Source: Pseudomonadota bacterium (GTDB lineage: Bacteria > Pseudomonadota > Gammaproteobacteria > Steroidobacterales > Steroidobacteraceae). From it: DNA of 64,000 bases. Location of the stretch: assembly GCA_021792555.1 (NCBI GenBank), contig JAJYUL010000007.1, positions 44,221 through 108,220 of the forward strand, read 5' to 3'. Both the position numbers and the translations under genes were made by a program. This document shows positions 40,250 through 49,507 of the stretch, piece by piece. The notes below the pieces were generated by a model. It searched no databases. It saw only the letters and a program-made list of their open reading frames with translations, and was not told the DNA's origin. Every line of letters starts with the position of its first letter. The first letter of the stretch is position 1.

Positions 40250-42390
40250 GAGCGGCTGTCTCCAGTGAAATAACGCTCACCGCGCGCGCCCATCGCGCGC
40301 ATCCGGGCGGTCGGGCGGTACAACTGACCGAGCGCCTGATATGTATCACAGCGCGCGACGATCTGCCGCAGCCCGAACCAGTCGGCATACTTCAAGGTCC
40401 CCCCGGCGTGGCGCGGGAAGCCCAGGCCCAGCACCAAAGCAAGATCGAGCTCTTGCGGCGATTCGACCACGCCCTCCTCGAGGCACAGCGCTGCCTCGAT
40501 GAGCAGCGGCAACATCAATCGTTCGATGATTTCCTGATCGGTAAAGCGGCGCAAACCGTCCCGGCACACCGGGGCGAGCAGTTGTGTAACCGCGGGATCC
40601 GCTCGTTTGAGCGGCTTGCCCTTCGGATCGGCTTCATAGCGGTAATATCCGGCGCCGTTTTTCTGGCCGCGCCGACCGGCCTGCACCAGCAGCTCGATGG
40701 CAGTCGCCTCGTCCTGCGCGAAGCGCAGCGGAAAGCCGGCGCTGATCACCTTGATGACGCGCAGCATGGTGTCCAGCCCGATGACGTCCTGCAGATATGC
40801 CGGACCCATCGGCCAGCCGAACTTCTCCATGACTCGGTCGACTTGTTGGAAGTCGGCGCCATCGCGCAGCGCGCTGAAGTATCCGAGCAGGTAGGCGGTG
40901 AAGATTCGGTTGACGAGAAAGCCCGGGCAATCCTCGACCACTATTGGCGTCTTGCCGAGCGCGCCGGCGAGAGCGACCGCCGCGCCGACGGCTTGCGGGC
41001 TGGTGCGCGGGCCGCGCACGATTTCCACCAGCGGCATGAGCGGGACCGGATTGAAGAAGTGCATGCCGAGGAAATTTTCCGGTCGCGACAGGCCGGCGGC
41101 GAGGCTGTGAATCGACAACGAGGACGTATTCGAGGCAATCAGCGTCGCCGGTCCCACCTGCCGCTGCAGGTCGGCCAGCACACCGGTCTTGATCGACATG
41201 TCCTCGATGACCGCTTCGATGACCAGATCGAGCTGCGCAAAGCCCTCGTAGTCCGCTTGCGGCCGAATGGCTTCGAGTACTGCCTGGGCCTGCGCGTCGC
41301 GGATGCGTCCGGCGTGCAACTGCTTATCGAGCTGCTTGCGCGCCTCGGCCATTCCGCGCTCGAGCGCTCCGGGGGCAATGTCCATCATCACCACCTGCCT
41401 GCCGTGCGCTGCGGCGGTGTAGGCAATACCCCCGCCCATGATTCCCGCGCCGACCACTCCGAGGCGCTGCAGGGCGCGCTCGCCTGAGCTCCGCGCACGT
41501 ACCTTTGCCTTCACGTACTGTTCATTGATGAACAACTGCACGAGCGCCGCTGCCGCCTGGGTACGCGCAATTCGGCCAAAGGCATAACTTTCCTGCCGCA
41601 GCGCGGCATCGCGGTCCAGGTTTGCGCAGGCGACCAGCAACTCCAGAGCGGCGAGCGGGGCCGGCTGCCGCTCCGCTTCACGCCCGAGGCGCTCGCGCGC
41701 CGCCTGCACCGCGGTGTGGTCCAGTGCGAATGGACCGCGGCGCATCTCGCGCCGCGCTCGCCATGCATCGCAGCTCATTGCCTCGCGCAGCTGGCGCAGC
41801 GCAGCAGCGCGCAATTGCTCCGGCTCTACGGCCTGATCGATCACCCCGCCGGCGAGCGCCTGCGCCGCGGAATGCGCTTTGCCGGTGGTGATCCACTCGA
41901 TGGCCAACGCTGCACCCGCAATGCGCGGCAGCCGCACCGTGCCGCCATATCCCGGAAACAGACCGAGACGCACTTCCGGAAGGCCGAGCTGCGCCGTCAG
42001 CGCCGCCAGCCGGTAGTCGCTCGCGAGGGCCATTTCGAGGCCGCCTCCCAAGGCGACACCGTTGATCGCCGCCACGATGGGTACCTCGAGGTCCTCGAAG
42101 TCGCGGAACACGGCGCTCTGTGCCGCGATATGGGCCGCGATCTGCTCCTCCTCGTGGGCGAACAGCGCGGTGAACTCGAAGATATCCGCACCGACGATGA
42201 ACCCGCTCTTGGCGCTCGTCACCAACACGCCGCGCAGCTGCGGCCAGGCGCGCAGCTGCCCGGTCGCGGTGCGCAGCTCCGCTATGGTGCGCACATCGAA
42301 TTTGTTGATCGCTTCGCCGCGCCGCTCAAAGCACAGCTCCACGATGCCCTCCTCGTGCGGCACCAACCGGATCGACTCACCTGTGAACAT
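40246..42390 (-). CDS. 3-hydroxyacyl-CoA dehydrogenase / enoyl-CoA hydratase bifunctional (FadB/FadJ-like)
   Basis: Hydratase part AAINGVALGGGLEMALASDYRLAA; dehydrogenase part RLGVVGAGIMGGGIAYTAAAHG, SNTSSLSIHSLA, FFNPVPLMPLVEIVRG. Start set at MFTGES (42390). Confidence 0.92.
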   Translation of the reverse strand: MFTGESIRLVPHEEGIVELCFERRGEAINKFDVRTIAELRTATGQLRAWPQLRGVLVTSAKSGFIVGADIFEFTALFAHEEEQIAAHIAAQSAVFRDFEDLEVPIVAAINGVALGGGLEMALASDYRLAALTAQLGLPEVRLGLFPGYGGTVRLPRIAGAALAIEWITTGKAHSAAQALAGGVIDQAVEPEQLRAAALRQLREAMSCDAWRARREMRRGPFALDHTAVQAARERLGREAERQPAPLAALELLVACANLDRDAALRQESYAFGRIARTQAAAALVQLFINEQYVKAKVRARSSGERALQRLGVVGAGIMGGGIAYTAAAHGRQVVMMDIAPGALERGMAEARKQLDKQLHAGRIRDAQAQAVLEAIRPQADYEGFAQLDLVIEAVIEDMSIKTGVLADLQRQVGPATLIASNTSSLSIHSLAAGLSRPENFLGMHFFNPVPLMPLVEIVRGPRTSPQAVGAAVALAGALGKTPIVVEDCPGFLVNRIFTAYLLGYFSALRDGADFQQVDRVMEKFGWPMGPAYLQDVIGLDTMLRVIKVISAGFPLRFAQDEATAIELLVQAGRRGQKNGAGYYRYEADPKGKPLKRADPAVTQLLAPVCRDGLRRFTDQEIIERLMLPLLIEAALCLEEGVVESPQELDLALVLGLGFPRHAGGTLKYADWFGLRQIVARCDTYQALGQLYRPTARMRAMGARGERYFTGDSRS

Positions 42391-42512
42391 AGTGCATATC
42401 CATTCAGCCTCGGCGACCTCTGCCCAATCCGCCCCGCACCTCTCGCGCAGCGCTGCGGGCACGAGCCGGCGCCGCGAGCGCGCACGGGGCCGCGGAAAAT
42501 ACTACTATAAAC

Positions 42513-42530
42513 AAACCGGCGTGCTTGTTT
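42513..42530. promoter_or_regulatory. Putative operator C: AAACCGGCGTGCTTGTTT followed by T-tract
   Basis: Same palindrome family; in the divergent region between fadB-like and CMD-like genes. Confidence 0.65.
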
Positions 42531-42583
42531 TTTTTACGCTATCATGTCAACGTGCAATGCATCCAGCGCGCGGAGGCCATCAG

Positions 42584-43162
42584 ATGTCCGAGACACTGCT
42601 CACCCGCATAGACCGAGACCGGCTGGAGCCGGACTGGCGTAGCGCTTGGGATACGCTGCATCAGCTGACCGGGTCGGCGACGTTCATCGAGGTGTTTGCG
42701 CAGGCGCCGCAGGTCCTCGACTTCGTCATGGACAAGTTCTACGCGCGGCTGTTCTTTGGCGGCGCCGTCGAGCAGCGCTACAAGCAGCTCGCGCGACTGA
42801 AACTCTCGCTGCTGCACGGCTGCCAGACCTGCAACAAACAAAATATCCCGGGCGCTCTCGCCGCCGGCTTCACTCGCCAGCAGGTCGATGCACTCATCAC
42901 GGCTGACAATGCAACCTTCGCACCGGCCGAGCGCGCCGTCATCCGCTACGCCGAGCAGGTGGCATTGACCAATATGGACGGCCGGCTGACCCCGGAACTG
43001 TACAGCGAGTTGCGCGCGCACTTCAGCGAGGCACAGATCCTCGAGCTCGGCACTGTCATGGCGGTCATTGCCGGCATGGCCAAGTTGTCCTTCGTGCTCG
43101 ATGTCGTCGATCGCGAGGATTATTGCCCGTTTGCGACCGAGGCGGCGCCGGCATCCTGCTGA
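42584..43162 (+). CDS. Carboxymuconolactone decarboxylase/AhpD-family protein
   Basis: LSLLHGCQTCNKQNIPGALAAGF (CxxC, AhpD-like); ERAVIRYAEQVA; start at 42584. Confidence 0.82.
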   Translation: MSETLLTRIDRDRLEPDWRSAWDTLHQLTGSATFIEVFAQAPQVLDFVMDKFYARLFFGGAVEQRYKQLARLKLSLLHGCQTCNKQNIPGALAAGFTRQQVDALITADNATFAPAERAVIRYAEQVALTNMDGRLTPELYSELRAHFSEAQILELGTVMAVIAGMAKLSFVLDVVDREDYCPFATEAAPASC

Positions 43163-43166
43163 GCGC

Positions 43167-43691
43167 TTACTGGGGGGTGCGCACCGGCTCGCGCCCGTCC
43201 CACTCGAGCGCCGCCGCGCGCATCTGCGCAAAGAATGCCCGCGCTCCGGCGCTGGCATCGATCAGTTCGATCATGCCGCCCGGATGGTGATCCGTCTCGA
43301 CATACGCGAAGCGCATGCCCGCGGCGCTGCCCTGCAGCACCGGCTTCACTCCGAGGAGCGCCAGCTCCGCCAGATCCGCATCCAACGCATTACTCATGAC
43401 GCCCATATGATGCAGCCCGGCCCCGCGCGCCAGGGCAAACTCGCGGTAGATCGATGGGCTGGCGTCGTGCTGGCGGATCAGCTCGATCTGCAGATCGCCC
43501 CAGTAGGCGATCGCCACCGTCAGATCGATCGGTGGCGCGGGCTGGCCGCGGAACATCAGGTTGCGAAAGCCGATGTGATCAAAGCGGAAAAAAGGCCCGA
43601 CGCGCATCACCTGCGTCCAGTGCGCGATCGCCTGCTCCAGATCATCGACCACGAACGCATTCTGCATCACCGGTCCGAGAATTCGTCTCAT
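43167..43691 (-). CDS. VOC-family (glyoxalase/bleomycin-resistance fold) protein
   Basis: QNAFVVDDLEQAIAHWTQVMRVGPFF; GLHHMGVMSNALD; RFAYVETDHHPGGMIELID. Confidence 0.85.
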   Translation of the reverse strand: MRRILGPVMQNAFVVDDLEQAIAHWTQVMRVGPFFRFDHIGFRNLMFRGQPAPPIDLTVAIAYWGDLQIELIRQHDASPSIYREFALARGAGLHHMGVMSNALDADLAELALLGVKPVLQGSAAGMRFAYVETDHHPGGMIELIDASAGARAFFAQMRAAALEWDGREPVRTPQ

Positions 43692-44479
43692 GAGCCCCCC
43701 GGACCCGCGTCATCTTGCGGCTCCTGCAGGCGCGCCACCCAGCGAATGCCGCGCCGCAGCAGCTCGTAATACACGGGAGACTCCCAGCTGCACCGCTCGA
43801 GATGCGGATACTCCTGAAGCAGCGGCTGCATGTCGTAGCGCCCCCGGCAATGCCCGAGCGTCAGATAGAGCACTGAACCGGCACCATGGTGGTGCAGGTA
43901 GAGCACCGGCCGCGGCTCATCGGAGAACCAGTCGCGGCGCACGAACTCACCGCGCGCCTTGCCGTTGTAGCGGGTTTCGAGCAGCACGTGGTTCGGCCCG
44001 TACAGCTCGGCAAGATACAGCTCATCCGTCACCCTGAAGTTCTCGATGCCCTGCACCAACGGATGCTGCGGGTCGCTAACCCGGACCTCGTACTCGAGCA
44101 GCGGCGGATGGGCGACAAACTGACTGCCGAGCACTCGGGTGAGCACAGGCATGCAGTCCGGTGCATCCACCTTACCCTCGGGCGTCCACTGCAGGATCGA
44201 ATTGGTGCCGTGCAGTGCAAACCACCGCCCGCCGCGCGCGACGTACTCGGCGAGCGCCTGCTGCTGCGGCTCGTCCGGGCGCACATCGCAGGTGTAGCTG
44301 ACCAGCGCATCCGCCGCGCCGATCGCCGCGATGTCGTCGTAATTTTCCGCCACCCGGACCCGGATACGCTCGTGCTCGTGCAGCAGGCCGAGGATCTGCA
44401 GCCGCGCGAAGTCGAAATCGTGGTAGCGGCCACCCACCACAAAATACACGTTGATTCTGCCGCCTGCCACGCCGTGCAC
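43688..44479 (-). CDS. ThuA-domain protein (trehalose-utilization/class-I GATase-like fold)
   Basis: INVYFVVGGRYHDFDFARLQILGLL; GGRWFALHGTNSILQW; YNGKARGEFVRRDWFSDEPRPVLYLHHHGAGSVLYLTLGHCRG. Confidence 0.8.
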   Translation of the reverse strand: MHGVAGGRINVYFVVGGRYHDFDFARLQILGLLHEHERIRVRVAENYDDIAAIGAADALVSYTCDVRPDEPQQQALAEYVARGGRWFALHGTNSILQWTPEGKVDAPDCMPVLTRVLGSQFVAHPPLLEYEVRVSDPQHPLVQGIENFRVTDELYLAELYGPNHVLLETRYNGKARGEFVRRDWFSDEPRPVLYLHHHGAGSVLYLTLGHCRGRYDMQPLLQEYPHLERCSWESPVYYELLRRGIRWVARLQEPQDDAGPGGS

Positions 44480-44488
44480 CCCGACCGA

Positions 44489-45850
44489 CTACTTATCCTG
44501 CTCGATGTAGCGATCCAGCTCGCGATGAAAATGCCGCACGCGCTGCTCCTGCTCGCCCCACAATGGACCGCGGAACCCCCGCGAACGGATGCCGCGCTGC
44601 TGGATCGGCAGCAGCTCAGAGTCCTGATCGAGCACTTCACCGAGGTTCGGCTTCTGCCCGAGCGGCACATGCACGATATCCGGGCGTGTTGCGCCGGTGA
44701 CATCGATGCCTTCCGGCAGTCCCATCCAGGCCGGCACGGTGTAGTCCGGGTCCTCGACGTGGCGGTAGAGGATCATCGTGTCGTAATAGAACTGCTCCGG
44801 ATCGCTCGGATGCGGCAGGAAGCGCATGATGAACACCCCTTCCGGATGCATGCCCATCTGCACGTTCGGGAACAGCCCGGTCGCCCAGCTGTCGGTAAGC
44901 TGCCCGTCGGTGAACCGATCATAGTGCGTCAGCCCGACACGACGCGCCCGCGCACGCTTCGCCTGCTGCACCGCCGCGCGCACTTCACGGGCGGTGCCGC
45001 TGAAGGCGGCCGCATCGATGCCGGCTTCCTTCAGCATGAACTGCAGGTACGGATCGACGCGCTCCTGATCCGGAACCCGGTGCGACTTGACACAGATCGG
45101 CACGATCATGCGACTGGCGCCGTTTGGATAAAGATCGTACTGACTGAAGTCCTCCATGACGCCCTGTGTCTGCGGGTGCACCCACGGCAGATGATAGGTC
45201 TCGTAAAACGCATCCACGCCCGTCTTCCAATTCGCGCGCCAGGCGCTGCGCACGTGGTGAACCACATGCATCTTGTCGATTTCGTAGTTCTCGATATAGC
45301 CTGCCGGCAGCCCCAGGTACTCGTGCAACGGGGGCGCCCTGCCGTCCATGTTGATGAATATCAGCCCCGCGTGCACTGCACAGCGGACCTCGGTCAAACC
45401 CGGGCGATGCGCGATCAGCCGCGGATTGAACGTCTCCTCATCCGTGATCCGCTGCAGCTTGCCGTCACAGCCGAACTGCCAGCCGTGAAACGTGCAGGTG
45501 AAGCGCGCAACGCTGCCGCGCTCGTTCATGCATACGCGATTGCCGCGGTGCGGGCAGACGTTGTAGAAGGCCTTGACCGTCCCGTCCGGCTGACGCGAGA
45601 TGATGAATTCCTCGCTGCCGATCTCGAATACGAAGTAATCACCTTCCTCAGCAACATCGCTCGTCACTCCGGCAAGCAGCCAGACGCGCGGCCACAGTCG
45701 TTGCCACTCCAGATCCATGAACTCGCGCGTGTAGTAGCGCGCCGGATCGGGCACATCGAGTCCGTCGTCGACGGGCGGCTGCTTTGCCTCGAGCGAATCT
45801 GCAGGCGCCCCGAGATTCATCGGCCACTCGACTTTGTAATTTACGGCCAT
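44489..45850 (-). CDS. Aromatic-ring-hydroxylating Rieske oxygenase, alpha subunit
   Basis: CPHRGNRVCMNERGSVARFTCTFHGWQFGCDG Rieske; DAFYETYHLPWVHPQ iron site. Confidence 0.92.
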   Translation of the reverse strand: MAVNYKVEWPMNLGAPADSLEAKQPPVDDGLDVPDPARYYTREFMDLEWQRLWPRVWLLAGVTSDVAEEGDYFVFEIGSEEFIISRQPDGTVKAFYNVCPHRGNRVCMNERGSVARFTCTFHGWQFGCDGKLQRITDEETFNPRLIAHRPGLTEVRCAVHAGLIFINMDGRAPPLHEYLGLPAGYIENYEIDKMHVVHHVRSAWRANWKTGVDAFYETYHLPWVHPQTQGVMEDFSQYDLYPNGASRMIVPICVKSHRVPDQERVDPYLQFMLKEAGIDAAAFSGTAREVRAAVQQAKRARARRVGLTHYDRFTDGQLTDSWATGLFPNVQMGMHPEGVFIMRFLPHPSDPEQFYYDTMILYRHVEDPDYTVPAWMGLPEGIDVTGATRPDIVHVPLGQKPNLGEVLDQDSELLPIQQRGIRSRGFRGPLWGEQEQRVRHFHRELDRYIEQDK

Positions 45851-45886
45851 GGCTTTTCACTCCTCAGACATTCGCGAGCCAGTTGC

Positions 45887-46792
45887 TCACCGCGATCGCG
45901 GCACACTGAAATACTCCGGCATCCCGGCTGGCCAGACGTCACCGAGCTGATTATTGCCGCCATCGACGACCATAACCTCACCGGTGATGAACTTTGCCGC
46001 AGGCGCGGCCAGATACACCACGGCCTGCGCGACATCCACCGGATCGCCCAATTCGCGCAACGGGTTGGAATAGCGGAACATTTCGGCGGCCTGACGCTCG
46101 TACACGTTGAGTCCCTCTGTGTTTATAGACCCTGGAGAGACGCAATTGACCCGGATGCCGAGCGGGGCCCATTCCGTCGAGAGCGTCTTCGACAGATAGA
46201 TGACGCCAGCGCGTGCCGCGCAGGTGTGCGCAACTTGCGGCATGCCGCGCCACACGTTGGCGACGATATTGACGATGTTTCCGGACTGCTTGCGCGTCGA
46301 CCAGCGCTGCGCCGCAGCCTGCATCATGTACCAGGTCCCATTCAGGTTGGTATCGATGACGGCTTTCCAGCCCTTCACGCTGAAGTCGATGGCGGCCTGT
46401 GGGAACTGCCCCCCGCCGTTGTTGACCAGCGTGTCGAGTCGGCCGAAGCGCTCGAACACCTCGTCCATGAGGCGGGCCACCGCATCCGGGTCACGTATCG
46501 TCATCGGGATGCCAACCACCTCCCGATTGAGATGGCGGTGGATGCCGTCGATCGTTTCCTTCAGCTTCTCCTGGCGCCGGCCGCAGATCGCGACGTTCGC
46601 GCCGAGGCGGGCACACACATACGCGATGGCGCGGCCGATCCCGCTGCCGCCGCCGGAGATCAGTACGGTCTGTCCATCGAGCAGACCATCACGGTACACG
46701 AGTGAGCGTGTGGCCAGCGTCTCATCGGACAGCCCCCATGGCTTCACGCCACCTTCCTCTGCGCGTGCTGATGACATCGTTGGTTCTTTCAT
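45887..46792 (-). CDS. SDR-family oxidoreductase
   Basis: TVLISGGGSGIGRAIAYVCARLGANVAICGR; DTLVNNGGGQFPQAA; SPGSINTEG. Confidence 0.9.
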   Translation of the reverse strand: MKEPTMSSARAEEGGVKPWGLSDETLATRSLVYRDGLLDGQTVLISGGGSGIGRAIAYVCARLGANVAICGRRQEKLKETIDGIHRHLNREVVGIPMTIRDPDAVARLMDEVFERFGRLDTLVNNGGGQFPQAAIDFSVKGWKAVIDTNLNGTWYMMQAAAQRWSTRKQSGNIVNIVANVWRGMPQVAHTCAARAGVIYLSKTLSTEWAPLGIRVNCVSPGSINTEGLNVYERQAAEMFRYSNPLRELGDPVDVAQAVVYLAAPAAKFITGEVMVVDGGNNQLGDVWPAGMPEYFSVPRSR

Positions 46793-46814
46793 TTCCTGCT
46801 CGAGCGTTCGGGCA

Positions 46815-48014
46815 TCATGTTGTCAGTCCGAATATGGCGATACTCGCCACGTTGCGGTTGGGTATGCCGCCAAGATTGTGCGCCAGGCCGATTGCCGGCG
46901 CAGCGAGCTGGCGCTCCCCGGCGCGGCCGAGTAGCTGCAGATACACCTCGTACGCCATGCGCAGTCCGGTCGCGCCGATCGGGTGGCCGAAGCACTTCAA
47001 GCCGCCGTCGATCTGGCACGGAATGGCCCCGTCCCGATCGAAGCGCCCGTCGAGCACGTCGTGCGGCGCCATGCCCTCCGCGGAGAGCCCCAGGTCCTCC
47101 ATCAGGACGAGCTCGGTGATCGAGAAGCAATCGTGCACCTCGATCATATCGATCTGCTCGGCCGGGCGACTGATGCCCGCCTCCTGATACGCGCGTGCCG
47201 CGGCAATCCGCGTCGTCAGCGTGTGACTGCCATCCCAGGAGCAGTGCCCCATCTCGACACCGTTGCTGGTGGCAAGCTGCAGCGCCTTGATCGTGACCAG
47301 ATCGCGCTTGCCGAGCGCGCGTGCGATCGCCGGTGTCGTCACGATGGCGCAGGCCGCGCCGTCGCTCACGCCACAGCAGTCCAATACCCCGAGGGGGTAG
47401 GAAATCATCGGTGCGGCGAGCACCTGCTCCTCGGTGATGCGGTTGCGCAGATGCGCCTTGGGATTACGCGCGCCGTTATCGTGACTCTTGCAGGAGATAT
47501 GCGCCATCGCCCGACGCAACTCCGCCATGGAGTACCCGTGGCGGGCCGCGTAGGCACTCGCAAGCTGAGCAAAGGCACCCGGAGCGGTGCTCGAGGGCAG
47601 GTACAGATCCTCGAACGTCCCCTTGGTGCGCTCCGGCAGACCCGCGTAACCGGTGTCCTTGAGCTTCTCGACGCCCATGGCGAGAGCAATATCACACGCG
47701 CCGCAGGCCACGGCGTGCGCCGCGCCGCGCAATGCCTCGGTGCCGGTGGCACAGAGGTTTTCCACCCGAGTGACCGGTATGTTGGCGAGGCGCAGCCCCA
47801 TCGCGAGCGGCAGCGAGGACTTGCCGGTGCTTTGCTCATCGAAAAAGATGCCGAGCCACGCCGCCTCGAGACGGTCACGATCGATGCCGGCATCGGCCAG
47901 CGCTTCGCTCAGCGCCTCCAGCATCAGATCGTCCGGGCCACAGTCCCAGCGCTCGCCGAATTTCGAGCAACCCATCCCGAGAATTGCCACCTTGTCGCGG
48001 ATACCCTGTGCCAT
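46815..48014 (-). CDS. SCP-x/lipid-transfer-type thiolase
   Basis: VENLCATGTEALRGAAHAVACG; IEVHDCFSITELVLMEDLGL; GGLKCFGHPIGATGLRMAYEVYLQLLGRAG. Confidence 0.9.
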   Translation of the reverse strand: MAQGIRDKVAILGMGCSKFGERWDCGPDDLMLEALSEALADAGIDRDRLEAAWLGIFFDEQSTGKSSLPLAMGLRLANIPVTRVENLCATGTEALRGAAHAVACGACDIALAMGVEKLKDTGYAGLPERTKGTFEDLYLPSSTAPGAFAQLASAYAARHGYSMAELRRAMAHISCKSHDNGARNPKAHLRNRITEEQVLAAPMISYPLGVLDCCGVSDGAACAIVTTPAIARALGKRDLVTIKALQLATSNGVEMGHCSWDGSHTLTTRIAAARAYQEAGISRPAEQIDMIEVHDCFSITELVLMEDLGLSAEGMAPHDVLDGRFDRDGAIPCQIDGGLKCFGHPIGATGLRMAYEVYLQLLGRAGERQLAAPAIGLAHNLGGIPNRNVASIAIFGLTT

Positions 48015-48022
48015 AGCCGCAG

Positions 48023-49507
48023 TCAGACCTTTTTTGCCTTCCAGAAATAGCGGCGGAACCCGCGCAGCCGATCGATGTCCTTCACCCGGAAGACGAACCT
48101 CACCTCGTCGCCCACCCGCAGCTCCCCCGGGTCGACGTCGGTAAACTCCATCAGCAGGTTGCCGCCCGACTCCAGCTCGACGTTACCGTACACGTACGGG
48201 GGCCGCGGCGAGTAGGCTTGCCAATCCTCGGTAAAGGTCTTGACCCGACCGATGGTTGCAGCGAGCGGGCACTCCTCCTGGGTATCGGTGCGACGGCAGA
48301 GCGGATTGACGCACACCCGGCTTTTCGGAAACTGCACGGTGCCGCAGTCGCGGCAGCGCCCGCCGACAAAGGCGTTCGTCTGGCGGCGCTTGCGCCAGGC
48401 GACGGTGTGCGCGGTGCGGTTGTCGCGCTCGGCGCGCATGCCGAAGTACGGCTCGAGCAGTCCGCAATGCGCGAGATAACGCGTGTAATACGGCTCCGGC
48501 TTGCCGGATCCGAGCCGTTCGGCGAGCGGCGCACGCGCCGCTCTGCCCGCAGCGTCGGCTGCGACCAATACCAGCGCATCGGCGCCCTGGCCGAAGCCGA
48601 CGAGCACGATGCGCTCACCGGGCTTAGCCGCCTCGAGCGCCGCGGCGAGCATCAGCAACGGATGGGCGGTGCCGGTATCACCGCACTGCGCATGGAAATC
48701 GTCCTGTAGCCGAGCGTTGCACAGTCCCGTCGCCTGGGCGAGACGTCGGACCGTTGTGCGGCTGCCGCTCATCACCAGGTGATCAACATGCTCGGGCTGC
48801 AGCGCGGCGCTCTGCAGCGCCCGCGCGATACTCTCCCCGACCAGTTTCATGATGCCCTCATCGCGGATCCAGCGCTCCTCGAGCGCGTAATCGAACCGCT
48901 CTGCGTTCATCCGATAGTGATCCACGAAGTCCGCCGCGAGGCTCTCGGCCGCCAGAATGACCGCGAGCGGCTCCATGCCCGCAGCGTGCGCATCGCGCAC
49001 AGTGAGCAGGGCCGTCGCGCCGGCTCCGAACTGCAGCTCCTGGGGGCTTGCCGGTCGGGCGAGGCGCGCATCGGTAGCCACGAGCAGTGCGGCCGCCCCC
49101 GCATCGCGCAGCGCGAGGTCGGCGAGCGCCGTGGTCGCCGACCGCAGGCTGCCCGTGCGATCGCTGGTGCGAATCGATTCGGGCAGACCGAGCGCGCTCG
49201 CCACCAGTGTTGCATTGCTCCGATCGGCAAACGGCAGGCTCGTCGAGGCGAGCGTGACCGATTGTACGCGCGGCTCGGGGTCGCGCAGCGCGCCAAGACA
49301 GTTCCGCGCGGCCTCCACTGCCATCGTGAGGGCGTCCTCATCCCAGTTGCATATCGCGCGCGCGCCCGAGACGGCCGCGCCGCCAGAGGGCCCGAGCCAC
49401 TGCAGCGCCTGCGCGATGCACGCTCGTTCCAGGCGCAGGTCCGGCACATAACTGCCGCAGGCAACGATGCTCGTCAGCGCGCTCATCGACCGGTCAGTTC
49501 TCGACAA
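48023..49507 (-). CDS. HMG-CoA synthase/KAS-III-like thiolase-fold protein fused to C-terminal DUF35 Zn-ribbon/OB-fold domain
   Basis: N-terminal thiolase-fold features (ALTMAVEAARNCLG, DDFHAQCGDTGTAHPLLMLAAALEAA); C-terminal GGRCRDCGTVQFPKSRVCVNPLC zinc ribbon, then GRVKTFTEDWQAYSPRPPYVYGNVEL...VDPGELRVGDEVRFVFR OB fold. Confidence 0.85.
   Translation of the reverse strand: MSRTDRSMSALTSIVACGSYVPDLRLERACIAQALQWLGPSGGAAVSGARAICNWDEDALTMAVEAARNCLGALRDPEPRVQSVTLASTSLPFADRSNATLVASALGLPESIRTSDRTGSLRSATTALADLALRDAGAAALLVATDARLARPASPQELQFGAGATALLTVRDAHAAGMEPLAVILAAESLAADFVDHYRMNAERFDYALEERWIRDEGIMKLVGESIARALQSAALQPEHVDHLVMSGSRTTVRRLAQATGLCNARLQDDFHAQCGDTGTAHPLLMLAAALEAAKPGERIVLVGFGQGADALVLVAADAAGRAARAPLAERLGSGKPEPYYTRYLAHCGLLEPYFGMRAERDNRTAHTVAWRKRRQTNAFVGGRCRDCGTVQFPKSRVCVNPLCRRTDTQEECPLAATIGRVKTFTEDWQAYSPRPPYVYGNVELESGGNLLMEFTDVDPGELRVGDEVRFVFRVKDIDRLRGFRRYFWKAKKV

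Noticed and set aside
43886-46705. 939-aa plus-strand ORF antisense to ThuA, Rieske and SDR genes
   Set aside because: Composition is rich in R/H/V/D without recognisable domains; the minus-strand genes have clear motifs. High-GC antisense artefact.
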